NCBI GenBank assembly: GCA_030593565.1
Contig: JAUVGW010000004.1
Location: 1 to 44,882, forward strand
DNA: 44,882 bases
Direction: 5' to 3'
DNA from: Phycisphaerae bacterium
Lineage (GTDB): Bacteria > Planctomycetota > Phycisphaerae > UBA1845 > UTPLA1
The position numbers were made by a program, and so were the translations under genes. The notes under the pieces were generated by a model that had not been told where the DNA came from, did not search any database, and saw only the letters and a program-made list of their open reading frames with translations. Positions 17,050-25,433 of the stretch are shown piece by piece. Positions within the stretch are counted from its first letter, which is position 1, and the number at the start of each line of letters is the position of its first letter.

Positions 17050-18720
17050 ATGAGGGCTGCTCGTCTTGGACGGCTGAGGGCCGGTGTCCTGGGAATGACG
17101 GCTGTTCTAATCGCCCTGCCGAGCGGATGCGGCAGCGCGCATTGGGTGAGGAACGGCTTCCTTGATCCGACACAAGTCGGGCGATTTTCCCGTACAACGT
17201 GCCGGAGCGAGATACGGCAGACGGTGAGTCTCTTGGAGGAGCCTGTCGGCATTCAGAACGCTGAAGAGCCGACGGCCTCCGACTTGATGCCGTCAAGTAA
17301 AGCCGAGGCGATTGGTCCCGGCGATGTGATCGTGATCACGATACACGAACTCCTTCAGCCTGGCATACCGACGACACAGCAACTGCGAGTGGGGAAATCT
17401 GGTTTCGAGACGATTCCGACGGTGGGGCCTGTTCGCGTGGTTGGGTTGACCGCACGGGAACTCGAGCTGGAGTTGAAAGAGCGTCTTCGAGAGAGCGAGA
17501 TTCTGCCCGACGCAGACGTACTGGTGTCGGTCATCGAGTCGCAGAAGGCACGGTATTCCGTGGTCGGGGCGGCGATTCGTCCTGGGATGTATCCGCTGCC
17601 CGGGCCCGATTTTCGGATCTTGAGCGCGATCGCGATGGTTGGGGGGATACCGCCTCATATACGGTCAATCTACGTACTGACACAGCGGGGCTCGAATGGC
17701 GAGAACGGAGAGGAGATTCCTCTCTTTAATGACGACGGGGCGCCCCAGGCACATGTGTTTGGGGGGGACAAGGCCTGGAAACACGATGGCCTGGAAGGAG
17801 AGGGGGTGTCGTACACGCTGTCTGATGTAGGGGGGGGAACGTCATGGACGGTTGACGACGACCCGCCGCCGGTTGGCGGCGGAGGGGAGGAACGCGGCGC
17901 AGACGGTGCCGCCGATGCGGATGTTCTACAAAGCGATCCAGCAGCCGGGGAGCCGCAAATCAAGTGGGATGAGGAATTGGGTGAATGGGTGATTGAGGAG
18001 GAGCCGGCGTCACGACCAACCGGTGACACAGGCGTTTCACCGGTGGCCGCAACGCCGACGAGTGGGACCTCGTTGCCCGCCGGCGAGGGGGCGGAGACAT
18101 CGGCGTTGGCTGCGCCAGCGACGAAGCGAGTGGAGGAGGTCACAGAGGAGACTTCCGAGTCGGTATGGGGCGAGGAGGAAATCGTGGGGCCACCGACGCG
18201 GATATTGGAAATACCCGTGAAGGAGTTGCTAGATGGCGATCCCCGGTACAATGTGGTGCTTCGGCCCTATGACGTAGTCAACATTCCGCTCGGCCCTTCG
18301 GGCGAGTTCTACCTGATGGGGCATGTTGCCAGGCCCGGCGCGTACAGCCTGACCGGCAGGCGGATGACCCTGAAGGAGGCGATCGCGTCAGCGGGCGGGT
18401 TCGGGCCGTTGGCATGGCCGGCTCGGGCGGATTTGACGCGCAGATTGAATGACAATGAGGAACAGATCATCCAGTTGGATCTGGACGCCATCTTTGCCGG
18501 TGAGGCGCCGGACCTTTATTTGAAGCCAAACGACATCATCAATGTGGGGACGACCGCGCCGGCGTATTTCCTGGCGGTCCTTCGCAATGCGTTTCGTTTT
18601 ACGTATGGTATGGGCTTCGTGTACGACCGCAACTTTGCGGACAGCGATACGTTTACCGCGCGTGAGCAGGTGAAGGCCAGGCGGAACAATGAGGCGTTTG
18701 TGCGCGGGCTTCCGTTCTAG
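17050..18720 (+). CDS. Wza-like polysaccharide export outer-membrane lipoprotein
   Basis: 556 residues from the ATG at 17050 (GGAAGGA upstream; a GTG one codon earlier is possible, and the longer frame to 16936 lacks a signal peptide). A signal peptide ends in LPSGC, a likely lipobox. The poly-export domain covers about 85-170 (IGPGDVIVITIHEL, GKSGFETIPTVGPVRVVGLTARELE). A first SLBB domain (YSVVGAAIRPGMYPLPG) is interrupted at about residues 217-385 by a Gly/Pro/acidic low-complexity segment before it resumes as RILEIPVKELLDGDPRYNVVLRPYDVVNIP. A second SLBB domain follows (GEFYLMGHVARPGAYSLTG). It would form the outer-membrane channel for the exopolysaccharide. First gene of the locus; the exosortase gene begins 39 bases on. 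Confidence 0.93.
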   Translation: MRAARLGRLRAGVLGMTAVLIALPSGCGSAHWVRNGFLDPTQVGRFSRTTCRSEIRQTVSLLEEPVGIQNAEEPTASDLMPSSKAEAIGPGDVIVITIHELLQPGIPTTQQLRVGKSGFETIPTVGPVRVVGLTARELELELKERLRESEILPDADVLVSVIESQKARYSVVGAAIRPGMYPLPGPDFRILSAIAMVGGIPPHIRSIYVLTQRGSNGENGEEIPLFNDDGAPQAHVFGGDKAWKHDGLEGEGVSYTLSDVGGGTSWTVDDDPPPVGGGGEERGADGAADADVLQSDPAAGEPQIKWDEELGEWVIEEEPASRPTGDTGVSPVAATPTSGTSLPAGEGAETSALAAPATKRVEEVTEETSESVWGEEEIVGPPTRILEIPVKELLDGDPRYNVVLRPYDVVNIPLGPSGEFYLMGHVARPGAYSLTGRRMTLKEAIASAGGFGPLAWPARADLTRRLNDNEEQIIQLDLDAIFAGEAPDLYLKPNDIINVGTTAPAYFLAVLRNAFRFTYGMGFVYDRNFADSDTFTAREQVKARRNNEAFVRGLPF

Positions 18721-18759
18721 GGACCGTGCCGACGGTCCATCGAATTGAATCGTTTATGT

Positions 18760-19776
18760 ATGACGAGTAAAAACGAAGGTCGCGCGGTGGAGGAAGGGAA
18801 TTCCGGGGCAGGCAATGCGGCGGACGGGAGGGAGGCCGTGCGCCCTTGCCGACCGATAGATGCCGATCCGGATTGGTGGTCGTTTCTGGGGCCCGTCGGC
18901 ACGATCAAGATCCTGGTCTTGGCGGCATTGATGACATGGTTGTACTGGGACCACTTTTACAGGCTGTATAAGTATTGGCAGCAGCCTGACTGGTCTCACG
19001 GGTTTCTGTTGCCGCTGTTCTGTCTCTATCTCGTCAGTGCGCGGCGGCGCGAGCTTCTGACCGGCGAACATCGGGGATCGCTCGCCGGGTTGCCGGTGAT
19101 GATCGGCTCCCTGGTGGTCTATGCGGTCAGCATCCGATTGAAGATCACTTATCCACAGCCACTGTCGATTGTCACGATGATCGGCGGGTTGGTCCTGTTT
19201 CTCCGGGGCTGGCGGACTTTTTGGCTGACGCTGTTCCCGATTTGTTTCTTGATCCTTGCGATTCCGCCGCCGGAATATATGTATCGGGAGATCACGCAAC
19301 CACTGCAGCAAGGCGCAGCGGCGGCTTCCACGTTCCTTCTCAATGCGTTTCCCGGCACCGAGGTGGAGAATTCGGGGATCAACATTCAGTACTTCATGGA
19401 CAACGGCACGACCGGCGAGTTCACCGTGGCGGGGGCGTGCAGCGGGATGCGTTCGTTGATGGCTTTCGTGGCGTTGGGCCTTGCGCTGGCCTATATGACA
19501 CCGCGCGCCGTCTGGCAGCGAGTGCTGATGGCGGTCGTGGTCGTCCCGGTGGCCTTATTCTGCAATATCTTGCGGGTGATCTTCACCGGCAGCATGAAGA
19601 TGTACGGCCACGAAGAATTGGCGACCGGAACGGCACACACGATTCTCGGGTTCGCGGTGTTCGGCCTTGGGTTCATGATCTACATGGGTATCCTGTGGGT
19701 GTTAGATCATCTATTCGTCGAGGTGTCCGATGGGGAAGCGCGGGATTCCGGCGCGCCGGCGGGAGGTGAGGCGTGA
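18760..19776 (+). CDS. Exosortase/archaeosortase family transpeptidase
   Basis: 338 residues from the ATG at 18760; the frame extends to a TTG at 18745 but ATG is favoured. About eight membrane helices. The three residues of the exosortase active site are present in order: Cys227 in VAGACSGMRSL, Arg272 in CNILRVIFTG and His293 in GTAHTILGF. Exosortases cut C-terminal sorting tags of surface proteins at the membrane and are usually encoded with polysaccharide genes, as here. The EpsI-like gene overlaps its stop codon by 4 bases (GTGA), a sign of translational coupling. The recognised tag is not visible directly; no PEP-CTERM protein occurs in the window. Confidence 0.95.
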   Translation: MTSKNEGRAVEEGNSGAGNAADGREAVRPCRPIDADPDWWSFLGPVGTIKILVLAALMTWLYWDHFYRLYKYWQQPDWSHGFLLPLFCLYLVSARRRELLTGEHRGSLAGLPVMIGSLVVYAVSIRLKITYPQPLSIVTMIGGLVLFLRGWRTFWLTLFPICFLILAIPPPEYMYREITQPLQQGAAAASTFLLNAFPGTEVENSGINIQYFMDNGTTGEFTVAGACSGMRSLMAFVALGLALAYMTPRAVWQRVLMAVVVVPVALFCNILRVIFTGSMKMYGHEELATGTAHTILGFAVFGLGFMIYMGILWVLDHLFVEVSDGEARDSGAPAGGEA

Positions 19777-20510
19777 CCGCCATACGAGTACGCGGGAACA
19801 TCCACTATGCGCTGGCAGTCCTGATCCTGGCGGTCAGTGCCGGATTGATGCAGGCCGCGAAGAGTTACGGCTGGCTGATTGTGATCAAGAAAGCGCTGCT
19901 GATTCGCAAGCCGTTGACGGACATGGATCGCGGCTGCCTGGCGCCGTTTGAGTATGTCGGCCTGCAGCGGTTGCCGCCGGAAGTGGAAGGAGAACTCGGC
20001 ACGGAGGAGTATCTTAACTGGATCATTGACTTGCCTGCCCTCGACAAACCGTGGCGCGGCCGATGTTTCTTATCGGTGACCTATTTCACCGGCAAGCAGG
20101 ACCGATTGCCGCACGTCGCGGAGGAGTGCATGCACCAAAGCGGATACGCCAAAGAGCGCGACGACGAGTTGACGATGGAGTTGGCCGGCATTGGGGAGAC
20201 GATTCCTGTTCGCCGGCTTCGCTTCGCGCCTCGGCGCCAAACAGGCTCGCGGATGTATGTATACTACGTGATTTGTGTGAATCACGATTTTTATGCAGGA
20301 CGGACCGGCGCGCGTATTCGCATGGCGAACGACGAGGAGACACACCTGTATCATTGCAAGGTCGAGATCTCGTTTCAGGGCGTGGATGACACGAAGCTAG
20401 GCGAGGTTGACGAACGAGCGCAGGACGTCTTTGACAAGGCCATAGCGGAACTGGTTCGCTCGCACTGGCCGCTGAGAGGTTGGGAGAAGGGCGGGCCTCC
20501 AGTCGAGTAG
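19773..20510 (+). CDS. EpsI-like exosortase-associated protein (DUF3485-type)
   Basis: 245 residues starting at a GTG overlapping the exosortase stop codon, with GGAGG about 6 bases upstream. One N-terminal membrane helix (HYALAVLILAVSAGLMQA) precedes a periplasmic domain. The LPHVAEECMHQSGY stretch (about residues 110-124) corresponds to the PHxPxxCxxxxGW-type signature of EpsI proteins, which contains a conserved Cys. A longer loop and a C-terminal helix follow. EpsI proteins are fused to or encoded next to exosortases; their exact task in polymer or protein export is not settled. Annotation follows the motif and the overlapping position. Confidence 0.85.
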   Translation: MTAIRVRGNIHYALAVLILAVSAGLMQAAKSYGWLIVIKKALLIRKPLTDMDRGCLAPFEYVGLQRLPPEVEGELGTEEYLNWIIDLPALDKPWRGRCFLSVTYFTGKQDRLPHVAEECMHQSGYAKERDDELTMELAGIGETIPVRRLRFAPRRQTGSRMYVYYVICVNHDFYAGRTGARIRMANDEETHLYHCKVEISFQGVDDTKLGEVDERAQDVFDKAIAELVRSHWPLRGWEKGGPPVE

Positions 20511-20560
20511 GGTGGCACCGGCGTTTCGCCGGTAGGTCATCAACGAGTGGCGCCGGTGCC
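20511..20560. repeat. GGCACCGGCG hairpin repeat
   Basis: Arms ggcaccggcg (20513-20522) and cgccggtgcc (20551-20560), directly after the stop of the EpsI-like gene. The left part recurs at 15494-15518, 39718-39742 and 43093-43117. It may attenuate transcription into the TPR gene. The remaining gap to 20706 holds no gene that I can support. Confidence 0.65.
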
Positions 20561-20706
20561 GCAAGAGCTTCAGGCGACCCAAGATTCGAAGGCGATCGTG
20601 GTGTCAGGGACGTGTCACGATTGCCATCAAGGACAAATGATGCGCGATCTTGGTTTCACAGGAGGTGGAACGAAGATTGATTTGATGAGAAAGAAAGCGT
20701 GGCACG

Positions 20707-23700
20707 ATGGCGCGAAAACTGAACAAAAACCTGGTAGGCATCTTGACCTTGGCCGTAATGGCCACGTTGATGGTGATAAGCGTCCTCCTGGTGCAGAATC
20801 TACCCGGCCAAGATCCGGAGGTGTATGCGGCACAGGCGATTGAGCATGAGGCCAAGGGTGAATTCAACCTTGCCGCCAGAACGTATCAGCGGGCTTTTCA
20901 GAAGGATCCGGCGAAGAATCCCGAGTACCTCGTATTAGCAGCCAAGAGCGCAGTCAAAGCAGGGAGTCTCGAGGATCTGGCGCAGGCGCGCACCCTCCTT
21001 TTTGAGTCCCTGGTGAGGAATTCCTCGTTGAAGTCGGCGCTGATTTTTTCGACGGAGCTGGAATTCGAGATTGCCGAACTGTTCGGTGGCAAGCTTCAAT
21101 GGGGCAGCGTTCGCGAAAAAGCGACTCGGCTGTTGGAATCGGATTCGGAGTCGCCTCTGGGGCATCACGCCCTTGGTGTGGCGTATCTGCGCCTGCGCGG
21201 CGAGGACCCAAGCCATGAGAAGAAGGGAGAGGAAGGCCTGACGCGGGCGCTGGAGTTGGACCCGACGAACGTGGACATCATGAGGTCGTTGACGGAGCAA
21301 CTGTGGCGGTCGGCGATGAGGGCGGATGCGGCGGGTCGCGCGACCGAGGCGGAATCGATTCGGCAGACTGTGGAGTCGATCGTGGCCTCGGGGATCGAAC
21401 GGTGCGGCGACACGGAGGAGGCGTCAGAGCTGAAGCAGCTTCAAGCCACCTACGGGCTCTATAACGGGCGTGTCGAGGAAGGTCTTGTCGCGTTGGAGGC
21501 GCTCGCGGAGGCGGAAACGGAAGGCACGGCATGTCGGATGCAACTGGGGCGCTTATACGCGGGATTCACCCCATCGCCAGCGCCAAGAGATCTGAATCGG
21601 GCCAAGGCATTGTTCGCGAAAGCGCTGGAAGTGGATCCAACAGATGGGCTGACATACAAACTTCTTGGCCGAACGCTTCGGTTCGAGGGGAAGACGGAGG
21701 AAGAGAGCGCGCTTTATCTCCGAGGACTTGCTGCGATTCCGTACGAGAAGAACTTCCGCTCCTTTCGCAACAATACCTACCGTGTGGATTTCATGACGGA
21801 GCTGTTTCTGGCGGACCTGAACAAGATAGACGAGGCGCGGCGAGCAGAAGATGAGACAGCGCGATTGAAGGCCCTGGATCGTGCGGAGGAGTGGGTCGCG
21901 AAACTGCAAGAGGAAGTGGACGAAAAAGCACTGAGTGTACGCTTCATGCGAGCCAGCCTTCTCTATGCGCAGCGCGAGTATGTGTCCGCGACCAAGGAGG
22001 CCGAAGCCGCCAGTCGGACGGCCGGGGCCGACCATCATTTTCCGCTCCAGCGATTGCTGGCCGAGTTGTACGTGCGTCGCCAGCAGTGGGGTGCGGCGCG
22101 CGAGTCACTGGAGAAGGCGATGATCTTGCGACCGGGCTCGCCGCGGCTTTACATTCGGCTGGGGCAGGTTCATTTGAGCCTTGGTGAACCGGCGAAGGCC
22201 CTGCAGTATTTGAATCCCGGCAGGCCGGCTGCGTTGGTGGAATACCTTCAGTCAAACAGGATGGCTCAAGATCTCCTGGCAAAGGCGTATGAGGATCTCG
22301 GACAACCGGATCGGGCGATGGAGGTGATCCGGCGTTCGGGGCGGAGTAGTGCGGAAGAGGCGCTCCGGGAGGCGAATGTGCTGCTCGGCGAGGGCAGATA
22401 CGAAGAGGTGGAACGTAAGATCAAGTCAGTCCTGGCGGATGAGCCGGAGAATGTGAAGGCAACCGAGGCATTGGCGCGGCTTTACGGCATGACAGATCGC
22501 ATCGAAGAGGCGCGGTCAACCTTGGCGCCGTTGAGGACGAAGGATCCGGAAAACGAACAATATCGAAGGCTTGATCGGCAGTTGATGCTGTATGCCGAAA
22601 AGGACGAAGCGTCGCGCGAGCGGATGAAAGAGGCGTTTTTCAAAGAGGAGAAGGACCCGTTCAGGCGAGCGTTGTCATTATATGATCTCTACAGAAATCA
22701 AAAGCGGGACGAGGAAGCATCAGTGCAATTGGAGGAGGCAGAGCGTCTTCGCCCCGATGATGCGCGCGTGATCGAACACCAGCTCAGGTCGGCGTTGGTT
22801 GCCAAGGATTGGGCAAAGGCAGACAAGTACGCAGCGAAACACGCGGAATTGAATATCGACGGCACAGAGGGCAAGATTGCGCAAGGTCGGATTGCCCTGG
22901 CGAAGGGGCAGAAAGGTGACGTTGAACAGGCCATCGAGTTGATCCGCGCCGGCCTTGAAGCATACCCCAGTTACTCCATGGGCTGGGCGCATTTGGCGGA
23001 TGCGTACGTACGGGCAGGACGTCAGCGCGAGGCGAAGACTGTTCTTGAACGCGCTTTGGAGATCGACCCGACAAACGGGTTTGCCAATCGCGCGATGGCC
23101 CAATTCGCGGTTCGGGACGGCGACGAGGAGGCGCAGGCGAAATACGTCGTGTTGGCGGCGAAATTCTTGCCAAACGACCCGTGGGTCCGGAGCCAAAATC
23201 AGATTCTCAAGGAAAAGGAGAATCCTGAGAAAGGTATTGCGCAACGAGAGAAGTTACGCCGGGAGAATCCAGACAATCTCGAAAACCTGGTGTTGCTGGC
23301 CCGGCTCTACGGACTCCGGAGCGTGGGCGATTACGACAAGGCTGCCGAGGTCTATCGTGAGGCGATGCGTGTGTCCGGGGGCGACGTGGGCATGGCTCGG
23401 GAGTTTTCCACGTTCCTGGGTCGAGAAGATGTGCAACGTCCGGCTGAAGGGGAGAAGCTGCTCAAGGATCTGCTGACTTCCGAGGAGGACATATCGAAGA
23501 AGGCGCAGATCGCAGTCTACCTTGGACAATTCTATGAGACGCAAAAGACATTGGCGACGGCGGATCGGCATTTCCGGTTGGCGGTGAGTCTTGACCCATC
23601 TATCGATGTCTTGGTTCTTGCGGCTGAGTATTACGCCCGGACGAACAGGTTGCAGCGCGCGCAGGAGTATTATGAGCGGGCTCTGACGGCGATGGATGAT

Positions 23701-25245
23701 TCCTCGACGAGCGCCGCGTCTACGCGATCGAGGATCATCGGCTTACTGCTGGCGCGGGGAGACCTGGAGGAGGCAAAGAAGCGAATTGACGACTATATCC
23801 AAAGGTATCCGGATGATGCACAAGGCAGGGTTTTTGAAGGGGCGTATCACCGGATGGGGGGGGACATCAAGAAATCGAAGGAAGCATTCGATGCCTTTCT
23901 CGAGAAGCACCCGGACGATGCCCTGGCGCTATGGCAGCGCGGACAACTATATAAGCTAATGGGGCGGTGGCAGTCTGCCATTAACGATTTCAAGCGAGCG
24001 AAGGTGTTTTCGCCGAATGGCCTTGAATATCAACACCGGATAGCACTTGCGGACGCGTTAATCGAGGTGGAGAGAGCGGACGAAGCCATCGCCGAATTGA
24101 AGTCGATCCTTGATGAGCGGCCTGATGAGAATTCTGTGGCCAAGGCACTGGTCGATGCCTATCAACGGGTCCGGCCGCCGCGCTATGCGGATGCGGAAAG
24201 CCTTATTTACTCATTCATGGCCCGGTATCCGGACGATCCGAAGTGGCCGGCGCTGTTGGGGGGGCTGGGCTTGGCGTCGGGGGACCTGAACAGGGCAATT
24301 GAAGGATATGAGGCCGCCGCGGAGACTGCGCGGTATCGCGGTAGTACGGTTAAGGACTTGTTTGCCGCCTACAAGACGGCAGGGCATGCACAGGACATCA
24401 TTCGTTTTTCGGATGAAAGGCTGTCCGCGCGGCTTCTCGATGAGATGGATCAAGCGTTGTCATTACTGGCTTGGGCCTACGCCCGTATCGGTGACCCGGA
24501 GAAGAGCGCCGAGACCTATGATCGTGCGCTGGATGCCGCGGGCGAGGATTTTGGAGCTTACACGCGGATCGTGGTAGCGATGAACACCACGCTGGGGGGG
24601 GAGGTCGTGTTGGCCCGAGCACGGACACGCCTCGCGAAGGATCCGGAGAATGTGGGACTCCTTCGATCGCTCGTCTTCCTGCTCCATGTGAACAGGAAGC
24701 CTGAGGAGGCGATCGAATACTGCAACCGAATCATCCAATTCGCTGTGCATGACGACGACAGGCTCTTTGGGGAGTTGGCAAGCGGGATGTTTTCGGACTC
24801 ACTCGAAAGGCATGAGGACGCAAAGGGTCACTATGAGGCGGCGCTCAGGATTGATGCGAATCAGCCGCGGGCTCTGAATAACTTGGCCTATTTGCTGATC
24901 GAACACATGGACAACGCTGCGGAGGCCCTTCCGTATGCGGAACGGGCATACCGCGTCCAGCCGACTGATTCAAACGTTCTGGACACGTATGGTTGGGCAC
25001 TTGCCAAGAACAAGCGTTTCGGGGATGCAGCGGGCATGCTCCTGCGGGCATTGGAGATCCAGCGGAATGACTACGTGGCCATGTATCACCTTGGGATCGT
25101 GAACGAGCAAATGGGCGAGCGAAGCGATGCGATCCACTGGTTGAAGGCGGCGAAAGACGCTGCCGATGCCAGGAAGCAAGAGGACAAGCGGTATTTGCCG
25201 AAGATAATCGAGGCATTGAAGGAGATTGAGGCAGCGGGCGGTTGA
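20707..25245 (+). CDS. Large TPR-repeat protein of the exosortase locus (PrsT-like)
   Basis: 1512 residues. An N-terminal membrane anchor or uncleaved signal (residues about 9-31, LVGILTLAVMATLMVISVLLV) is followed by tetratricopeptide repeats over almost the whole length, recognisable by W/G/Y/A/P spacing such as YxxALEIDPTNGxANRAMAQF and LDTYGWALAKNKRFGDAAGMLLRALE. Exosortase loci commonly encode such a TPR protein (PrsT), thought to organise the export machinery in the periplasm; this one is longer than the roughly 900 residues usual for PrsT. No enzymatic domain is visible. Ribosome site weak. Placed between the EpsI-like and chain-length/kinase genes on the same strand. Confidence 0.9.
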   Translation: MARKLNKNLVGILTLAVMATLMVISVLLVQNLPGQDPEVYAAQAIEHEAKGEFNLAARTYQRAFQKDPAKNPEYLVLAAKSAVKAGSLEDLAQARTLLFESLVRNSSLKSALIFSTELEFEIAELFGGKLQWGSVREKATRLLESDSESPLGHHALGVAYLRLRGEDPSHEKKGEEGLTRALELDPTNVDIMRSLTEQLWRSAMRADAAGRATEAESIRQTVESIVASGIERCGDTEEASELKQLQATYGLYNGRVEEGLVALEALAEAETEGTACRMQLGRLYAGFTPSPAPRDLNRAKALFAKALEVDPTDGLTYKLLGRTLRFEGKTEEESALYLRGLAAIPYEKNFRSFRNNTYRVDFMTELFLADLNKIDEARRAEDETARLKALDRAEEWVAKLQEEVDEKALSVRFMRASLLYAQREYVSATKEAEAASRTAGADHHFPLQRLLAELYVRRQQWGAARESLEKAMILRPGSPRLYIRLGQVHLSLGEPAKALQYLNPGRPAALVEYLQSNRMAQDLLAKAYEDLGQPDRAMEVIRRSGRSSAEEALREANVLLGEGRYEEVERKIKSVLADEPENVKATEALARLYGMTDRIEEARSTLAPLRTKDPENEQYRRLDRQLMLYAEKDEASRERMKEAFFKEEKDPFRRALSLYDLYRNQKRDEEASVQLEEAERLRPDDARVIEHQLRSALVAKDWAKADKYAAKHAELNIDGTEGKIAQGRIALAKGQKGDVEQAIELIRAGLEAYPSYSMGWAHLADAYVRAGRQREAKTVLERALEIDPTNGFANRAMAQFAVRDGDEEAQAKYVVLAAKFLPNDPWVRSQNQILKEKENPEKGIAQREKLRRENPDNLENLVLLARLYGLRSVGDYDKAAEVYREAMRVSGGDVGMAREFSTFLGREDVQRPAEGEKLLKDLLTSEEDISKKAQIAVYLGQFYETQKTLATADRHFRLAVSLDPSIDVLVLAAEYYARTNRLQRAQEYYERALTAMDDSSTSAASTRSRIIGLLLARGDLEEAKKRIDDYIQRYPDDAQGRVFEGAYHRMGGDIKKSKEAFDAFLEKHPDDALALWQRGQLYKLMGRWQSAINDFKRAKVFSPNGLEYQHRIALADALIEVERADEAIAELKSILDERPDENSVAKALVDAYQRVRPPRYADAESLIYSFMARYPDDPKWPALLGGLGLASGDLNRAIEGYEAAAETARYRGSTVKDLFAAYKTAGHAQDIIRFSDERLSARLLDEMDQALSLLAWAYARIGDPEKSAETYDRALDAAGEDFGAYTRIVVAMNTTLGGEVVLARARTRLAKDPENVGLLRSLVFLLHVNRKPEEAIEYCNRIIQFAVHDDDRLFGELASGMFSDSLERHEDAKGHYEAALRIDANQPRALNNLAYLLIEHMDNAAEALPYAERAYRVQPTDSNVLDTYGWALAKNKRFGDAAGMLLRALEIQRNDYVAMYHLGIVNEQMGERSDAIHWLKAAKDAADARKQEDKRYLPKIIEALKEIEAAGG

Positions 25246-25433
25246 ATGTTTGGGGTTGGTGCAGCGATGTCGAGCCGGGACCACGGGTTCCGCTCCGCTC
25301 CACCCGTGGCTACTCGTCTTGGCCCCGCCGGGGCCCAAGAGGCTGCCTTGATGGAACTGGTAAGTTGCATTGCGGATCGTTCGCAGGCCGGGGGTGATTA
25401 CACCCCGACCCGGCGGATCCGAGGGGTGATTCG

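Noticed and set aside
20547-20843. Frame with a CHDCH string between the EpsI-like and TPR genes
   Set aside because: Looks like a haem motif at first, but there is only one incomplete CxxCH pattern, no signal peptide, and it overlaps the TPR gene start.
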